Positions 34,031 to 43,424 are shown, numbered from the stretch's first letter. The stretch: 64,000 nt of DNA from an uncultured Spirochaetales bacterium (GCA_944390025.1 CALXOK010000001.1:186001-250000); one strand, 5' to 3'. A program made the numbers and translations. Notes: generated by a model from the sequence alone, not told the origin.

Positions 34031-34906
34031 TCAGGCTGTGTAGCTTTCAAGAATTCTGGCTCTTGAAGGCTGCTTGAGACGTTCAAGGGCTCTTTTCTCA
34101 ATCTGGCGGATTCTCTCCTTCGTGAGATTGTAAAGCTCACCAATCTCCTTCAGGCTCATCGGAGCGTTGTTGTTCAGACCGAAGCGGAGGATGATGATTT
34201 CCTTCTCTTTATCAGAAAGAGTATCAAGAACTACGTTGATATCCTCTTTCAGGCACTTCTGCATCGCAAGCTCCTCAGGTCCGTATCCTTCATCCTCGAT
34301 GAAATCCCCAAGCTTGGTTGTGGATGACTCGTTGCCATTTGAGACCGGAGTGTCAAAGGAAACTGTCTCACGGCTGATTGAGAGAAGCTCATTGACAAGA
34401 GTCTTGTCCAGACCTGCAGCCTTTGCAATCTCCTCGATTGAAACATCACTGCTGCCTGTCTCATGGATGAGGCTCTTCTGGGCTTTCTGAATCTGGATGA
34501 GCTCGTTTGCCCTGTTGAGGGGGAGCCTGACAGCCCTGCTCTTTTCGCAGATGGCTTTCATGATTGACTGCCTGATCCACCAGACAGCATATGAGATGAA
34601 GTGATATCCCTTATCCGGCTCAAACTTGTCCATTGCAATCAGAAGTCCGATATTCCCTTCATCAATAAGGTCCTCAAGAGGAAGACCCTGTCCCTGATAT
34701 TTCTTCGCTACTGCAACAACGAAACGGAGGTTTGAGTTGATAAGCTTCTCACGTGCCTTCTCATCGCCTCTCTGTGCCCTCACTGCCAGGTCATACTCCT
34801 GTTCGTGGCTCAGAAGCGGGATGCGGTTGATTTCCTTGAGATAGATGGAAAGCACATCCTTGTCCTCTTCCATTGTTACTGTATCGTTAAGCATTTTTCC
34901 TGACAT
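34031..34906 (-). CDS. Group 2 sigma-70 factor (RpoS/RpoD-like)
   Basis: A second sigma-70 protein without region 1.1. From the ATG at 34906 (AGGAGAA 8 nt upstream) it has 291 residues. Region 1.2 is LSIYLKEINRIPLLS. Region 2 has NLRFVVAVAKKYQGQGLPL, EGNIGLLIAMDKFEP and SYAVWWIRQSI. Region 4 has LSDKEKEIIILRFGL and LTKERIRQIEKRALERLKQ. The compact size suggests a stationary-phase or stress sigma, by analogy. It lies near groES, as in T. pallidum (from memory). Confidence 0.93.
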   Translation of the reverse strand: MSGKMLNDTVTMEEDKDVLSIYLKEINRIPLLSHEQEYDLAVRAQRGDEKAREKLINSNLRFVVAVAKKYQGQGLPLEDLIDEGNIGLLIAMDKFEPDKGYHFISYAVWWIRQSIMKAICEKSRAVRLPLNRANELIQIQKAQKSLIHETGSSDVSIEEIAKAAGLDKTLVNELLSISRETVSFDTPVSNGNESSTTKLGDFIEDEGYGPEELAMQKCLKEDINVVLDTLSDKEKEIIILRFGLNNNAPMSLKEIGELYNLTKERIRQIEKRALERLKQPSRARILESYTA

Positions 34907-35093
34907 TCGTGAATTTCTCCTATGCAATTACATAAGCAAGGAACGTGCCAAAATCTGGATACTTTATTTAACTGTATATATATTAAGGAAAAGAATAATT
35001 TTCGTCTTCACATAAGTTAATTCAGAAAATTCTTTTTGATTTCCAAACAGGCTTTTTCAGGATGAAATAGTGTCATAATGACACACGACATGT

Positions 35094-35474
35094 TCAGGCT
35101 GTGAGAAATGGTGTCTTTTTAGCCCTGAAGTCAATTTCAAGAGTCCTCATGATGTTCCATCTTGATGATTCAAGAATGTTGAACGGAGACAGATCCATGC
35201 TGATTTTCATCTCATTGAAGGTATCCCTGATCAGCTGGCAGATCTCATCACCCTCTTCAAGAGAGAGGCTTCCGGCCGGCCGGCTGGCAAGGTACAGACG
35301 GAACTGATATGAGAAAAAGGAAGAGAACTCGATGTCGAAGAAGTCTGTATCAGTACATCTGAGATAAAAGCCCTTGACATAGGAATTTACACAGTCTTCA
35401 ATCCTGCCTGCAATCTCTGCGCAGCGGGCATTCTTTATATATGCGAGGCTGTTGATTTTCCTTATGCTGAGCAT
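35094..35474 (-). CDS. Uncharacterised protein, 126 residues
   Basis: No family recognised. GGGAGA precedes the ATG, supporting translation. The protein is predicted soluble and alpha/beta, with a Cys at 18 and another at 28, and an aromatic cluster DFFDIEFSSFFSYQFRLYL. A promoter-like TTGCCG, 14 nt, TATTAT is visible upstream on the minus strand, divergent from the groES promoter. It lies between the group 2 sigma gene and groES; the 165-bp gap to the sigma gene holds nothing else I can identify. Confidence 0.6.
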   Translation of the reverse strand: MLSIRKINSLAYIKNARCAEIAGRIEDCVNSYVKGFYLRCTDTDFFDIEFSSFFSYQFRLYLASRPAGSLSLEEGDEICQLIRDTFNEMKISMDLSPFNILESSRWNIMRTLEIDFRAKKTPFLTA

Positions 35475-35540
35475 CGTCTTTCTCCCTTATGCCTCAGAAA
35501 TAATAACAAAAATGTGAATCGGCAACACTTGACAGCAAAA

Positions 35541-35569
35541 TTTTTTCACACTGTTACTTTTTTTCACAC
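35541..35569 (+). repeat. Direct repeats upstream of the groES promoter
   Basis: TTTTTTCACAC occurs at 35541-35551 and 35559-35569, 18 bp apart, just upstream of the groES -35. The flanking CACTG and CAGTG are inverted. This could be a regulator site in place of the CIRCE element, which is absent. Confidence 0.4.
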
Positions 35570-35578
35570 CAGTGCATC

Positions 35579-35607
35579 TTGCCGATAAGTCCTGCCTTAG
35601 CTATATT
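35579..35607 (+). promoter_or_regulatory. Predicted promoter of groES
   Basis: TTGCCG (35579-35584), a 17-nt spacer and TATATT (35602-35607). The start would be about 35614, giving a leader of about 60 nt. Confidence 0.55.
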
Positions 35608-35674
35608 ACACGATTGAAGGCCAGCAAGGGCCCGTTATTAAACATTGTCTGATATACAGGGAGATAGAAAAGAA

Positions 35675-35938
35675 ATGAAAATCATTCCATTGAACGACAG
35701 AGTGCTTGTGAAGAGCGTTGAAGCTGAGGAGAAGACAGCCAGCGGCATTTTCATTCCTCAGACAAGTCAGGAGAAGACCCAGATTGCCGAGGTCATCGCA
35801 ATCGGTGACAGTGAGGACATCAAGGTCAAGCCTGGCCAGAAGATTCTTCACGACAAGTATGCCGGCACACAGGTCAAGGCTGACGGCACAGACTATCTTA
35901 TCGTTGCCGCAGCTGACATCCTTGCCGTCATCGAGTAA
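35675..35938 (+). CDS. groES: Co-chaperonin GroES
   Basis: Lid of the GroEL folding chamber. The 87 residues from the ATG at 35675 begin MKIIPLNDRVLVK. They contain the mobile-loop region EEKTASGIFIPQTSQEK and end GTDYLIVAAADILAVIE. GGGAGA precedes the start; an upstream in-frame codon at 35645 adds ten residues that do not resemble GroES. groEL is not adjacent, an arrangement I recall from treponemes. No CIRCE repeat is present. Confidence 0.96.
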   Translation: MKIIPLNDRVLVKSVEAEEKTASGIFIPQTSQEKTQIAEVIAIGDSEDIKVKPGQKILHDKYAGTQVKADGTDYLIVAAADILAVIE

Positions 35939-35961
35939 GCATTTACCGCTTCGTTTTTCTT

Positions 35962-35989
35962 GCTGTCCGTTTCTGGACAGCATTTTTTT
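35962..35989 (+). terminator. Intrinsic terminator of groES
   Basis: A perfect GCTGTCC/GGACAGC stem with a 6-nt loop, followed by seven T. Its tail touches the stop codon of the converging helicase gene. Confidence 0.9.
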
Positions 35990-38099
35990 AATAGAGGAAA
36001 TCCTCGATTCTCTGGTTGAATGATGCGACAGTGAGTCCTTCTTCATCAGGGATGTAATATGGCGGTATGCATGCTCTGATCAGAGGCATATACCGTCTTG
36101 CCCTTCCGTCTGCGATTAGGGCAATGCCCCTGTCACTCTCATTTCTTATCAGACGTCCCAGTCCCTGCTTGAGCGTTATGAGCATTTCGGGAAGGTCTAT
36201 GGACATATAAGGATTTTTTCCATTGGCTGCAAGATCCATAGAGCGCGAGCGCTTGATGCAGTCCTCGACATGGGTGAAAGGAAGCTGGGTGATGACCACA
36301 AGACGCAGCGCATCGCCAGGAACGTCGATTCCCTCCCAGAACGACTTCAGCCCGAAAAGAACGCTTGTGCGGTCCTCGCGGAAATGCTTTCTAAGCTGTT
36401 CAGTGCTTGAGCCCTTCTTCTGGATGAGAACCGTCTGCTCAATCCGGTCTTTCATCTTCTCATAAACAAGAGTCATCATCTCAATTGAGGTAAAGAGAAT
36501 CAGAGCGCTGCCCTCAGTACTCCTGAGAACCGGCACCAGCATATTGGCAAGGTAGTCTGCATACTCCGCTTTCACACTGATGTTGAAGTTCATGCCATCC
36601 TCTGCTGCCGGATAAAGCAGCATCGCGTTGTGGCTGTAGTCAAAGGGAGACGGAAAAAAGCCCGTGACAAGATTCTCCTCATCCAGTCCCACCTGCGAAA
36701 GGAAATAGGAAAAGTCCTTACCAGTCTTTATTGTTGCGGAAGTGCACAGTACGCTCTGAAGCCGTGAGAAGAGATTCTCCTTCAGACGGGATGCGACAGA
36801 AAGAGGACTGACAGTGAGCGTGACATCATCGGCCCTGTCATATCTGTAATAGAAAACAAGCTCAGGATGAGAGGCATGCTCACAGAAAAGACTCAGCAGC
36901 TCATGAAAGCGCTCATATGCCTTCATTGAGGAGTTCCCCATCCGGTAATAGACCTCCTCCTCTGACGGCACCTCGGCTATGTTCATGATAATCCTGAAAA
37001 GCCGCAGGACTTCATCCAGTATTGCAAGGACTTCCTGCATCCTTGCTTTTGTGATGCCATCGAAATCAGTCGCGGTGTCTGAAAGAAGGCACTCATGGCT
37101 GAAACGCTTCCTGTCGTTTTCCGTTATTATTGACTTCACGAGAATAGTGCACTCGCTCGTGAACTGGTTGATGGCTGTGATGAATGCCCTGACATCAGCG
37201 TCATTAAGGCGTTTGTTCATGCCGGTGAGAATGTCAGCAAGGTGCATTCCCTGATGATTGCGGAATGTCATCTGGAAGAGTTTTCTGTATTCTTCCGCCA
37301 GACGCTGTCTGCTGAGGGAAAGCGAAAAGTGGTCTGTCGCACTTTTGTCGATATTGTGGCACTCATCGATAATCAGACGGTTATACGGGGGAATGATGAC
37401 ACTCTGGTCAAAGTCCTCACCGTTTTCAGCCCTGATTGAGGAGTCGATGAAAAGCAGGGCGTGGTTCGTCACGATAATCCGGCTCTTGGAAGCCGTTTCA
37501 AGCGCGTTGTAATAAAAACACTTGTCGAAATACGGACAGCGCTGCTTGAGGCAGGTGTCCTTGTCAGAGCGGACACTTTTGACGAAGGCAGATGAAGTCA
37601 GACGCTGCGGAAGCTCCTCGATGATGCCGGTACGTGTGTTTCTGAACCAGTCGTACACAGCCTCCTCCTGGCTGTCCTCATCCTTGAAAAGGTCCTGACT
37701 TTCATTCCTGAACCCTTTCACGGCATTCATCATGCGGTTGAAGCAGACGTAGCGGCCGCGCCCAAGAAGCAGGGCATAAGGCACGCTCAAGTCAAGGGCG
37801 TTCTCGAGCGTCGGGATGTCCTTGTTCATCAGCTGCTGCTGAAGAGCGACATTGCTTGTGGCTATGACTGTCCTGTCCTCTTTATTCTCAAGCGCATTGA
37901 GTAGAGCGACAGAAAGATAGGCATAGGATTTTCCAATACCGGTTCCGGCTTCAATCACGCCGTTTATGTTCTCGTTATATACACGGGATGCGAGAATGGC
38001 CATCTCAAGCTGGTCATCACGCTTCTCAAAGCTGTCAAAAGCCTTGTCAAGCATGCCGCCAGAGAGGAATATGTCTTCAAGCTGATGCTCTTCAATCAC
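35988..38099 (-). CDS. dinG: DinG-type XPD-family DNA helicase
   Basis: A superfamily 2 5'-3' helicase of 703 residues. Walker A is EAGTGIGKSYAYL (about 50-62). Motif II is DECHNID (about 250). The Fe-S cluster cysteines are in GRGRYVCFN and CLKQRCPYFDKC, spaced as in DinG/XPD. C-terminal motifs include FGLKSFWEGIDVPG and KQGLGRLIRNESDRG. It probably unwinds R-loops, forks or damaged structures. Its ATG overlaps the response-regulator stop (ATGA at 38099-38096). Confidence 0.93.
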   Translation of the reverse strand: MIEEHQLEDIFLSGGMLDKAFDSFEKRDDQLEMAILASRVYNENINGVIEAGTGIGKSYAYLSVALLNALENKEDRTVIATSNVALQQQLMNKDIPTLENALDLSVPYALLLGRGRYVCFNRMMNAVKGFRNESQDLFKDEDSQEEAVYDWFRNTRTGIIEELPQRLTSSAFVKSVRSDKDTCLKQRCPYFDKCFYYNALETASKSRIIVTNHALLFIDSSIRAENGEDFDQSVIIPPYNRLIIDECHNIDKSATDHFSLSLSRQRLAEEYRKLFQMTFRNHQGMHLADILTGMNKRLNDADVRAFITAINQFTSECTILVKSIITENDRKRFSHECLLSDTATDFDGITKARMQEVLAILDEVLRLFRIIMNIAEVPSEEEVYYRMGNSSMKAYERFHELLSLFCEHASHPELVFYYRYDRADDVTLTVSPLSVASRLKENLFSRLQSVLCTSATIKTGKDFSYFLSQVGLDEENLVTGFFPSPFDYSHNAMLLYPAAEDGMNFNISVKAEYADYLANMLVPVLRSTEGSALILFTSIEMMTLVYEKMKDRIEQTVLIQKKGSSTEQLRKHFREDRTSVLFGLKSFWEGIDVPGDALRLVVITQLPFTHVEDCIKRSRSMDLAANGKNPYMSIDLPEMLITLKQGLGRLIRNESDRGIALIADGRARRYMPLIRACIPPYYIPDEEGLTVASFNQRIEDFLY

Positions 38100-39451
38100 T
38101 CTTTTTCTCCGTACTCATCAAGCTTGCGGTGCAATGTCTTACGCCCTATTCCAAGCACTTCAGCGGCTCTGGTCTTATTGCCTTTGCACCAGTCAATCGT
38201 CGCAAGGATGAGTTTTTTCTCGGCCGATTCAAGACTCGTCCCTATTTTGAGGCTGACTGTCTGCGGCAGGTCTGAATCCGTGATATGGAAAGGAAGCTGG
38301 TCGACATCAATCATACGGCCCCGTGCCATGACGACACAGCTTTCAACAGTGTTTCTCAGCTCTCTTATATTCCCCGGCCAGGAATAGGCCATGATTGCCT
38401 TGCGCGCCGCGGGAGTGAAGCCTTCTACTGACTTTCCGTCTTCCTCATTGAAGGTCTTGAGGAAACTTGCGACCAGAAGTGATATATCCTCCTTTCTTTC
38501 CCGCAATGGAGGAACAGTTATGTGAACGACATTCAGACGGTAGTAAAGATCCTGGCGGAAGTTTCCCTTCCTCACCTCCTCCTCAAGGTCCTTGTTTGTC
38601 GCTGCTATGATTCTTACATCGACACTGATTGTCTCCTCGCCTCCGACACGCTCAAAGGTGCGCTCCTGAAGGACACGGAGAATCTTGATCTGCGTGCTCT
38701 GGTCAATCTCTCCGATTTCATCAAGGAAAATAGTACCGCCATCTGCAAGCTCGAATCGTCCTTTTTTCTGACTCACGGCACCTGTGAATGCGCCTTTCTC
38801 ATGACCGAAGAGCTCAGACTCGAGCAGAGTCGGAGAAAGAGATGCGCAGTGAACTTTGATGAAGGGACCTTCACTGCGTGAGGACATCGACTGGATTGCG
38901 TTGGCGACAAGTTCCTTTCCGGTTCCGCTTTCACCTGTTATGAGGACGCTTGCACGCGTGGGGGCAACCTGCTCGATGATTTCCATCATTTTCACAAGAG
39001 GTGCGCTCTTTCCGATGATTTCCTGAGTCTGCTGACGGGATTTCAGGCTCCTGATTTCCGCCTTGAGCTTCTTGTTCTGCTCTTTTATCTCTTTGTTCGA
39101 AAGGCTCTTGGAGACTGTGAGTATCAGATGGTCAAGATCGACAGGTTTTGTGAAGAAGTCGACAGCGCCATCCCTCATGGCCTGAACGGCATCCTCGATT
39201 GAGCCATGTCCTGTGAGGACAATCACAGGCAGTGTCGGATATGCGCTGCTGATTTTCTTCAGCAGGTCATAACCGCTCATCACAGGCATCCTGAGGTCTG
39301 TAATCACAAGATCGACATTATGCCTGTTGACAGCCTCCCAGCCCTTCTGTCCGTCTTCTGCCTCGACTGTGTCATAACCCTCGTCCTGGAATGCGATTGC
39401 AAGACCGGAACGGATGTTCTTCTCATCATCAACTATAAGAATCCTGGCCAT
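38096..39451 (-). CDS. NtrC-family sigma-54-dependent response regulator
   Basis: Three domains are clear in 451 residues. The receiver (1-120) has phospho-acceptor Asp in DLVITDLRMPVMSG and Lys in FFTKPVD. The AAA+ domain (about 140-380) has Walker A GESGTGKE, the sigma-54-contacting GAFTGA loop, and GGTIFLDEIGE. The Fis-type HTH at the end is NKTRAAEVLGIGRKTLHRKL. It should activate RpoN promoters after phosphorylation by the adjacent kinase, which it overlaps by one base. Targets are unknown. Confidence 0.95.
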   Translation of the reverse strand: MARILIVDDEKNIRSGLAIAFQDEGYDTVEAEDGQKGWEAVNRHNVDLVITDLRMPVMSGYDLLKKISSAYPTLPVIVLTGHGSIEDAVQAMRDGAVDFFTKPVDLDHLILTVSKSLSNKEIKEQNKKLKAEIRSLKSRQQTQEIIGKSAPLVKMMEIIEQVAPTRASVLITGESGTGKELVANAIQSMSSRSEGPFIKVHCASLSPTLLESELFGHEKGAFTGAVSQKKGRFELADGGTIFLDEIGEIDQSTQIKILRVLQERTFERVGGEETISVDVRIIAATNKDLEEEVRKGNFRQDLYYRLNVVHITVPPLRERKEDISLLVASFLKTFNEEDGKSVEGFTPAARKAIMAYSWPGNIRELRNTVESCVVMARGRMIDVDQLPFHITDSDLPQTVSLKIGTSLESAEKKLILATIDWCKGNKTRAAEVLGIGRKTLHRKLDEYGEKE

Positions 39452-40626
39452 CAGTCACTCACCTCATCCGTATTCTCTATTGCGACTCTCTCGTCACTTG
39501 GCACCGGCAGGGTGATGTAGAAGGTTGTACCCTGTCCCACAGTGCTCTCAACGCTTATGTCTCCGCCATGCTCCTTGATGATTTTATAAACAACGGTCAG
39601 ACCAAGGCCTGTTCCGCTGGCCTTAGTCGTGAAGTATGGCTCGAAGATTTTCGCAAGATGTTCCTGATCAATGCCGCATCCGGTATCACGCACGGCAATC
39701 CTTACATTGTCCCCTTCCCCGCTTACGATGATATCAAGGCGGCCTCCGCCTTCCATGGCGTTCTCGGCATTCTTCACGATATTCAACAGTGCCTGTCTCA
39801 GATAGTTTGAGTCAAGCATGAGCTGTGGAAGGAAGGGGTCAATCTGGACGACAAAGCGGATTCCGTTTTCTTCAAGTTCAGGACGGACAAAGTCCTCAAG
39901 AGAGCGTATGACAGGCTCGATGCGCTGCTTTTTCAGGCTCACGTCCATGGGTCTGACAGCGAAAAGGAAGTCCACTGCAATACCGTTGAGGTGGTCAATC
40001 TCCTCGTCAAGCACGTTGATATAGCGCTGGGCATCATCAAGTGTGAGGCTTCCCTTTTTGGTGAATGCCTTCTTAAGAAGCTGGAGATGTATCTGCATTG
40101 CGGCAAGCGGATTCTTTATCTCATGTGCGATTCCAGCCGCCATTGTGGTCATTGAGGCAAGAGACTCGCTTCTTCTCAGACGTGCCTGGGCTCTTTTCTC
40201 CTCTGTCACATCCCTGAGAACTATGTCCAGGAACCTCATGTCATCTGTCTGAATCACACGGTTTGCTATCTGTATGATTCTGACTTCACTTCCCTGCTGG
40301 AAATAGAACTCCTCTTCAGCACTCTCACTGTCACAGGACAGTCCTGAAAGATAATCTAAAACCTCTTTGTCAGTGATGATTTCATCAAGACGGTGACCTT
40401 CACTTCTCGACAGGTAAACCCTGTTTGTCGGAAGAAGAGTGAAGAAAAGAACATTTGTATAGACAATCAGACCGTCAGAGAGTACACAGTGCCCGACATT
40501 GTCATTCTCAATGAGAGTCTCGAGCATGTCACTCTCTTCAATCTGCTTCTGGATAAGCCGCCTGAGTTCTCCTGCAGGCAGGCTGTCCATTCGTTTCAGC
40601 GCTTTTTTAAGAATTCTGCTGTTCAA
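39451..40626 (-). CDS. Soluble PAS-containing sensor histidine kinase (NtrB type)
   Basis: Partner kinase of the NtrC-like regulator. No membrane segment is seen, so it senses a cytoplasmic cue. A PAS-like domain covers about residues 40-140. The H-box is MAAGIAHEIKNPLAAMQ. The N, G1 and G2 boxes are NIVKNAENAM, DTGCGID and GTGLGLTVV. I place the start at TTG 40626, with AAAGGGGG about 10 nt upstream; ATG 40590 is an alternative and 40695 lies deep inside the preceding gene. It overlaps the holB-like gene by 20 nt. Confidence 0.9.
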   Translation of the reverse strand: MNSRILKKALKRMDSLPAGELRRLIQKQIEESDMLETLIENDNVGHCVLSDGLIVYTNVLFFTLLPTNRVYLSRSEGHRLDEIITDKEVLDYLSGLSCDSESAEEEFYFQQGSEVRIIQIANRVIQTDDMRFLDIVLRDVTEEKRAQARLRRSESLASMTTMAAGIAHEIKNPLAAMQIHLQLLKKAFTKKGSLTLDDAQRYINVLDEEIDHLNGIAVDFLFAVRPMDVSLKKQRIEPVIRSLEDFVRPELEENGIRFVVQIDPFLPQLMLDSNYLRQALLNIVKNAENAMEGGGRLDIIVSGEGDNVRIAVRDTGCGIDQEHLAKIFEPYFTTKASGTGLGLTVVYKIIKEHGGDISVESTVGQGTTFYITLPVPSDERVAIENTDEVSD

Positions 40627-41743
40627 TTGCCACAAGCCCCCTTTCCAGATGTTCCAAAGCCAGAGCACGTGACTGGTTGTACACATGCATATCACTCGAA
40701 ACGGATGTTATAAGAGAAAGGATTCTCTCGCTCACACCGCTTTTCAGCTCTCCTCTGATGAAGCTTTCCTCGATGATTGAGACAACAGACGAGACAAACA
40801 GATCCCAGGCAGATGACTTTTCAAGGAATGAGCACAGAGAAGTGAAATCCTCGCTCTTCATCAGCCTTTTCTCCTTGAGAGTATGATAGACAAATTCTTC
40901 AGCAAGGGTCGTGAGGCGGTTCATGTCGAGGCCGGACGCACTGTAGAAAAAAGATTCAATACTGTCAGCCTGACTGAGGAAGACCTGGCTGACAAGCATC
41001 TTCTGAAGTTCATCCGGCACTGCAGGGAATGCATACTGTCTGACACGAGAGAGGATGGTTGCAAGGATTCTTCCAGGATTAGCAGAAACAAGAATGATAT
41101 AAGCGCCCTCTGGCGGCTCCTCAAGAATCTTGAGAATGGAGTTCATCGCTCCGGCAGTGACATCTTCAATGTTTTCCAGAATGACAGCCTTGTTCTGCCC
41201 GCTGTTCTGGCTGAAGAAGGACTGAATCGAGCGTATCTGGTCAATCGTGAATGCAGATGACTTTCGCTTCTTCTGCAGAAAATGGCCAAGGCATCTGTCA
41301 TATTCCTTAAGAAAGGCTTCAGGGCTTCCTTCAATGAAGGCATCCGGGTAAAGGATTTCAGAAAGCTCTCCGGCTGCAGAGAAAACCTCTCTGTCACTGT
41401 TCGTGTAAAGAGCCTCGTGACAGGACAGAAGCAAAAGCCTTGTCTCATGGATGAGATTGAGGAAAGCTGTCTTCGTCTTCTGTTTCTCATACAGGTTTCT
41501 TAGCGCGTTGATTCTGATTGTGCTGTCACGGTTCTCGAGCACAATGAGATTCGGCGTGTCAAGGAAAAAATACCTGTCACTTTCACCGGTAAGGGACAAA
41601 GCGCATTCAACCGCCCCTGTCATACGGGACGAGTAGCCTTTTCCATGAAAGAGGACAGACTGGCTCAGAAGGCCATTCTCGAAGTCTTCCTCAAGACGTC
41701 TGGCCACAGCCGGCTGAGTGAGGCAAAGACGCTTAAACTGCAT
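40607..41743 (-). CDS. holB: DNA polymerase III delta'-like subunit
   Basis: Clamp-loader AAA+ protein of 378 residues. The most conserved segment is KAVILENIEDVTAGAMNSILKILEEPPEGAYIILVS followed by ILSRVRQYAFP, typical of delta' and gamma. The N-terminal P-loop is degenerate (FHGKGYSSRMTGA), as expected for the non-ATPase delta' subunit. The remainder is divergent. It overlaps cvpA (11 nt) and the kinase gene (20 nt), so it is part of a long coupled operon. Confidence 0.85.
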   Translation of the reverse strand: MQFKRLCLTQPAVARRLEEDFENGLLSQSVLFHGKGYSSRMTGAVECALSLTGESDRYFFLDTPNLIVLENRDSTIRINALRNLYEKQKTKTAFLNLIHETRLLLLSCHEALYTNSDREVFSAAGELSEILYPDAFIEGSPEAFLKEYDRCLGHFLQKKRKSSAFTIDQIRSIQSFFSQNSGQNKAVILENIEDVTAGAMNSILKILEEPPEGAYIILVSANPGRILATILSRVRQYAFPAVPDELQKMLVSQVFLSQADSIESFFYSASGLDMNRLTTLAEEFVYHTLKEKRLMKSEDFTSLCSFLEKSSAWDLFVSSVVSIIEESFIRGELKSGVSERILSLITSVSSDMHVYNQSRALALEHLERGLVAIEQQNS

Positions 41744-42290
41744 TTGCCGCCTCTGTGAGGGTTCTCAGCCCCTCTTCTGTGACAAAACCCAGAGCCTGAA
41801 TGGCCTGAGGCATCATTGGAACAATTATGGTTCTTATTATCACAGAAGAATTTATGATTGATGAGAAATCAAAGACAGGCTGCTTTGTCAGCAGATAGAC
41901 AATGACGCCTATCGCAAGCAGGCTCACTGCAAGACCGAAGATGAAGCCTAATAGATTGTCAACAGCTCCAAGATTGAAGGTTTCTACAATCTTTCTCAAC
42001 ATGTTGCCGAGAATGAAGATGACAAGAAAACCGGCAAGCCAGAGCACAAGAAATGAGATTACTGTCCATACCGGTGCAGGAAGGCTCCATGGAAGATTTC
42101 CGCTCAACACAGGGGAAAGTGTTGAACAGAACATGATTGCGACTAAGAGTCCCACAAATAGGCCGGCCCATTTGGAGAGCTCCATCACAAAGCCTCTGAT
42201 ACAGCAGAAAACCGCGCTTATCATGCAGATTACGAAAATCACGATGTCAACAACGCTTATTGCAAGCGACCCGATATTGAATACATACAT
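41733..42290 (-). CDS. CvpA-family membrane protein
   Basis: A 185-residue inner-membrane protein with four hydrophobic segments. The CvpA pattern is visible: SVVDIVIFVICMISAVFCCIRGFVMELSKWAG at the N-terminus and NLGAVDNLLGFIFGLAVSLLAIGVIVYLL in the third/fourth helices. E. coli CvpA was linked to colicin V export; the general role is unclear, possibly envelope homeostasis. It lies between murG and holB, 6 nt after murG. Confidence 0.85.
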   Translation of the reverse strand: MYVFNIGSLAISVVDIVIFVICMISAVFCCIRGFVMELSKWAGLFVGLLVAIMFCSTLSPVLSGNLPWSLPAPVWTVISFLVLWLAGFLVIFILGNMLRKIVETFNLGAVDNLLGFIFGLAVSLLAIGVIVYLLTKQPVFDFSSIINSSVIIRTIIVPMMPQAIQALGFVTEEGLRTLTEAANAV

Positions 42291-42295
42291 ATGCC

Positions 42296-43321
42296 CTATT
42301 CTCCATTCACAAGACGAGAGATTCTTGCTGCCGCATCCGGAATGTATTGCTCATGAGCACATCTTCCCATCCGGCTGTTCTCTTCCTCATCATCCATTAA
42401 ATGTGAGATCTTTTCAACAAAGTCCTCACCTTCGTGCAATACACAGGCCGCACCACAGCTTTCCATGAAACGCGCATTCTCAACCTGATCTCCTCTTGAT
42501 GCCGTCCTGAGCGGAACAAGAAGAGAGGCTTTTGACAGGCAGCAGATCTCATTGAGGCTGTTTGCACCTGCCCGGCTAACAACGACCTGAGCCCTTTTCA
42601 TAAGCATAGCCAGCTCAGGGCCGAGAAACTCATGCTGGCTGTAGTTTTCATGTCTGAGTGAAAAATCACCATGGGCGCCGCACTGATGAACAATTTCATA
42701 TCTTGAGCACAGGGCTTCAAGGTTGCTGTAGACAAGACTGTTTATTTCTTCAGCACCCTGGCTGCCACCGATTACAAGAATAAGCCTGCTGTCCTTTTCT
42801 GTATTCTCTTTCTCAGCAAGCTGGATGTCCTTACGCACAGGATTTCCTGTAAACACGAACTTCTTTCCATCCGACAGAGGGCTGTCGAAACCCAGACAGA
42901 CATGATCGGCAAACCGGCTTGCGATTCTGTTGGCAAGCCCCATCGAGAAATCAGATTCATGAATTACTGTCCTCACGCCAAGAAGGTGAGCCGCAAGGAC
43001 GACAGGAACGCTCACATAGCCCCCCTTTGAGAAAAGCACATCGGGTTTTTCCTTCATCATGATTCGCAAAGAAGAAAGAAAACCTGAACCAATCCTGAAT
43101 ACATCAGTGAAGTTTTTCAATGAGAAATAACGGCGGAGCTTGCCTGTGGAAATAGCATAGAAACGAAGGCCCTGAGAGCTTACGGCATTCCTCTCCCTCT
43201 CATTCTTCGAGCCGATGTAGAAGGCATCAGTGATGCATCCTTTTTCAAGCATTTCTTCATAAATCCTCAGAGCAGGAAGCACATGTCCAAGTGTTCCTCC
43301 TCCTGTGAGAGCAAGCTTCAT
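42296..43321 (-). CDS. murG: UDP-GlcNAc:lipid I GlcNAc transferase MurG
   Basis: GT28 glycosyltransferase that converts lipid I to lipid II on the inner face of the membrane. MKLALTGGGTLGHVLPALRI is the N-terminal Gly-rich motif. LFSKGGYVSVPVVLAA and HESDFSMGLANRI follow. The C-terminal nucleotide-sugar site has VIGGSQGAEEIN and VVSRAGANSLNEI. The 341 residues are normal. It is outside the division cluster at the right end and divergent from secA. Confidence 0.96.
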   Translation of the reverse strand: MKLALTGGGTLGHVLPALRIYEEMLEKGCITDAFYIGSKNERERNAVSSQGLRFYAISTGKLRRYFSLKNFTDVFRIGSGFLSSLRIMMKEKPDVLFSKGGYVSVPVVLAAHLLGVRTVIHESDFSMGLANRIASRFADHVCLGFDSPLSDGKKFVFTGNPVRKDIQLAEKENTEKDSRLILVIGGSQGAEEINSLVYSNLEALCSRYEIVHQCGAHGDFSLRHENYSQHEFLGPELAMLMKRAQVVVSRAGANSLNEICCLSKASLLVPLRTASRGDQVENARFMESCGAACVLHEGEDFVEKISHLMDDEEENSRMGRCAHEQYIPDAAARISRLVNGE

Positions 43322-43424
43322 GTGTTCAAATTACTCCCATCAGCACTGTGTGTCAATTAGAAACACAGGTGACATTATGACACATGTTTTCTTCCATCCT
43401 GATTTTTATTATTATTCACACATT

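Noticed and set aside
35475-35674. CIRCE heat-shock operator upstream of groES
   Set aside because: No TTAGCACTC-N9-GAGTGCTAA or close variant is present.
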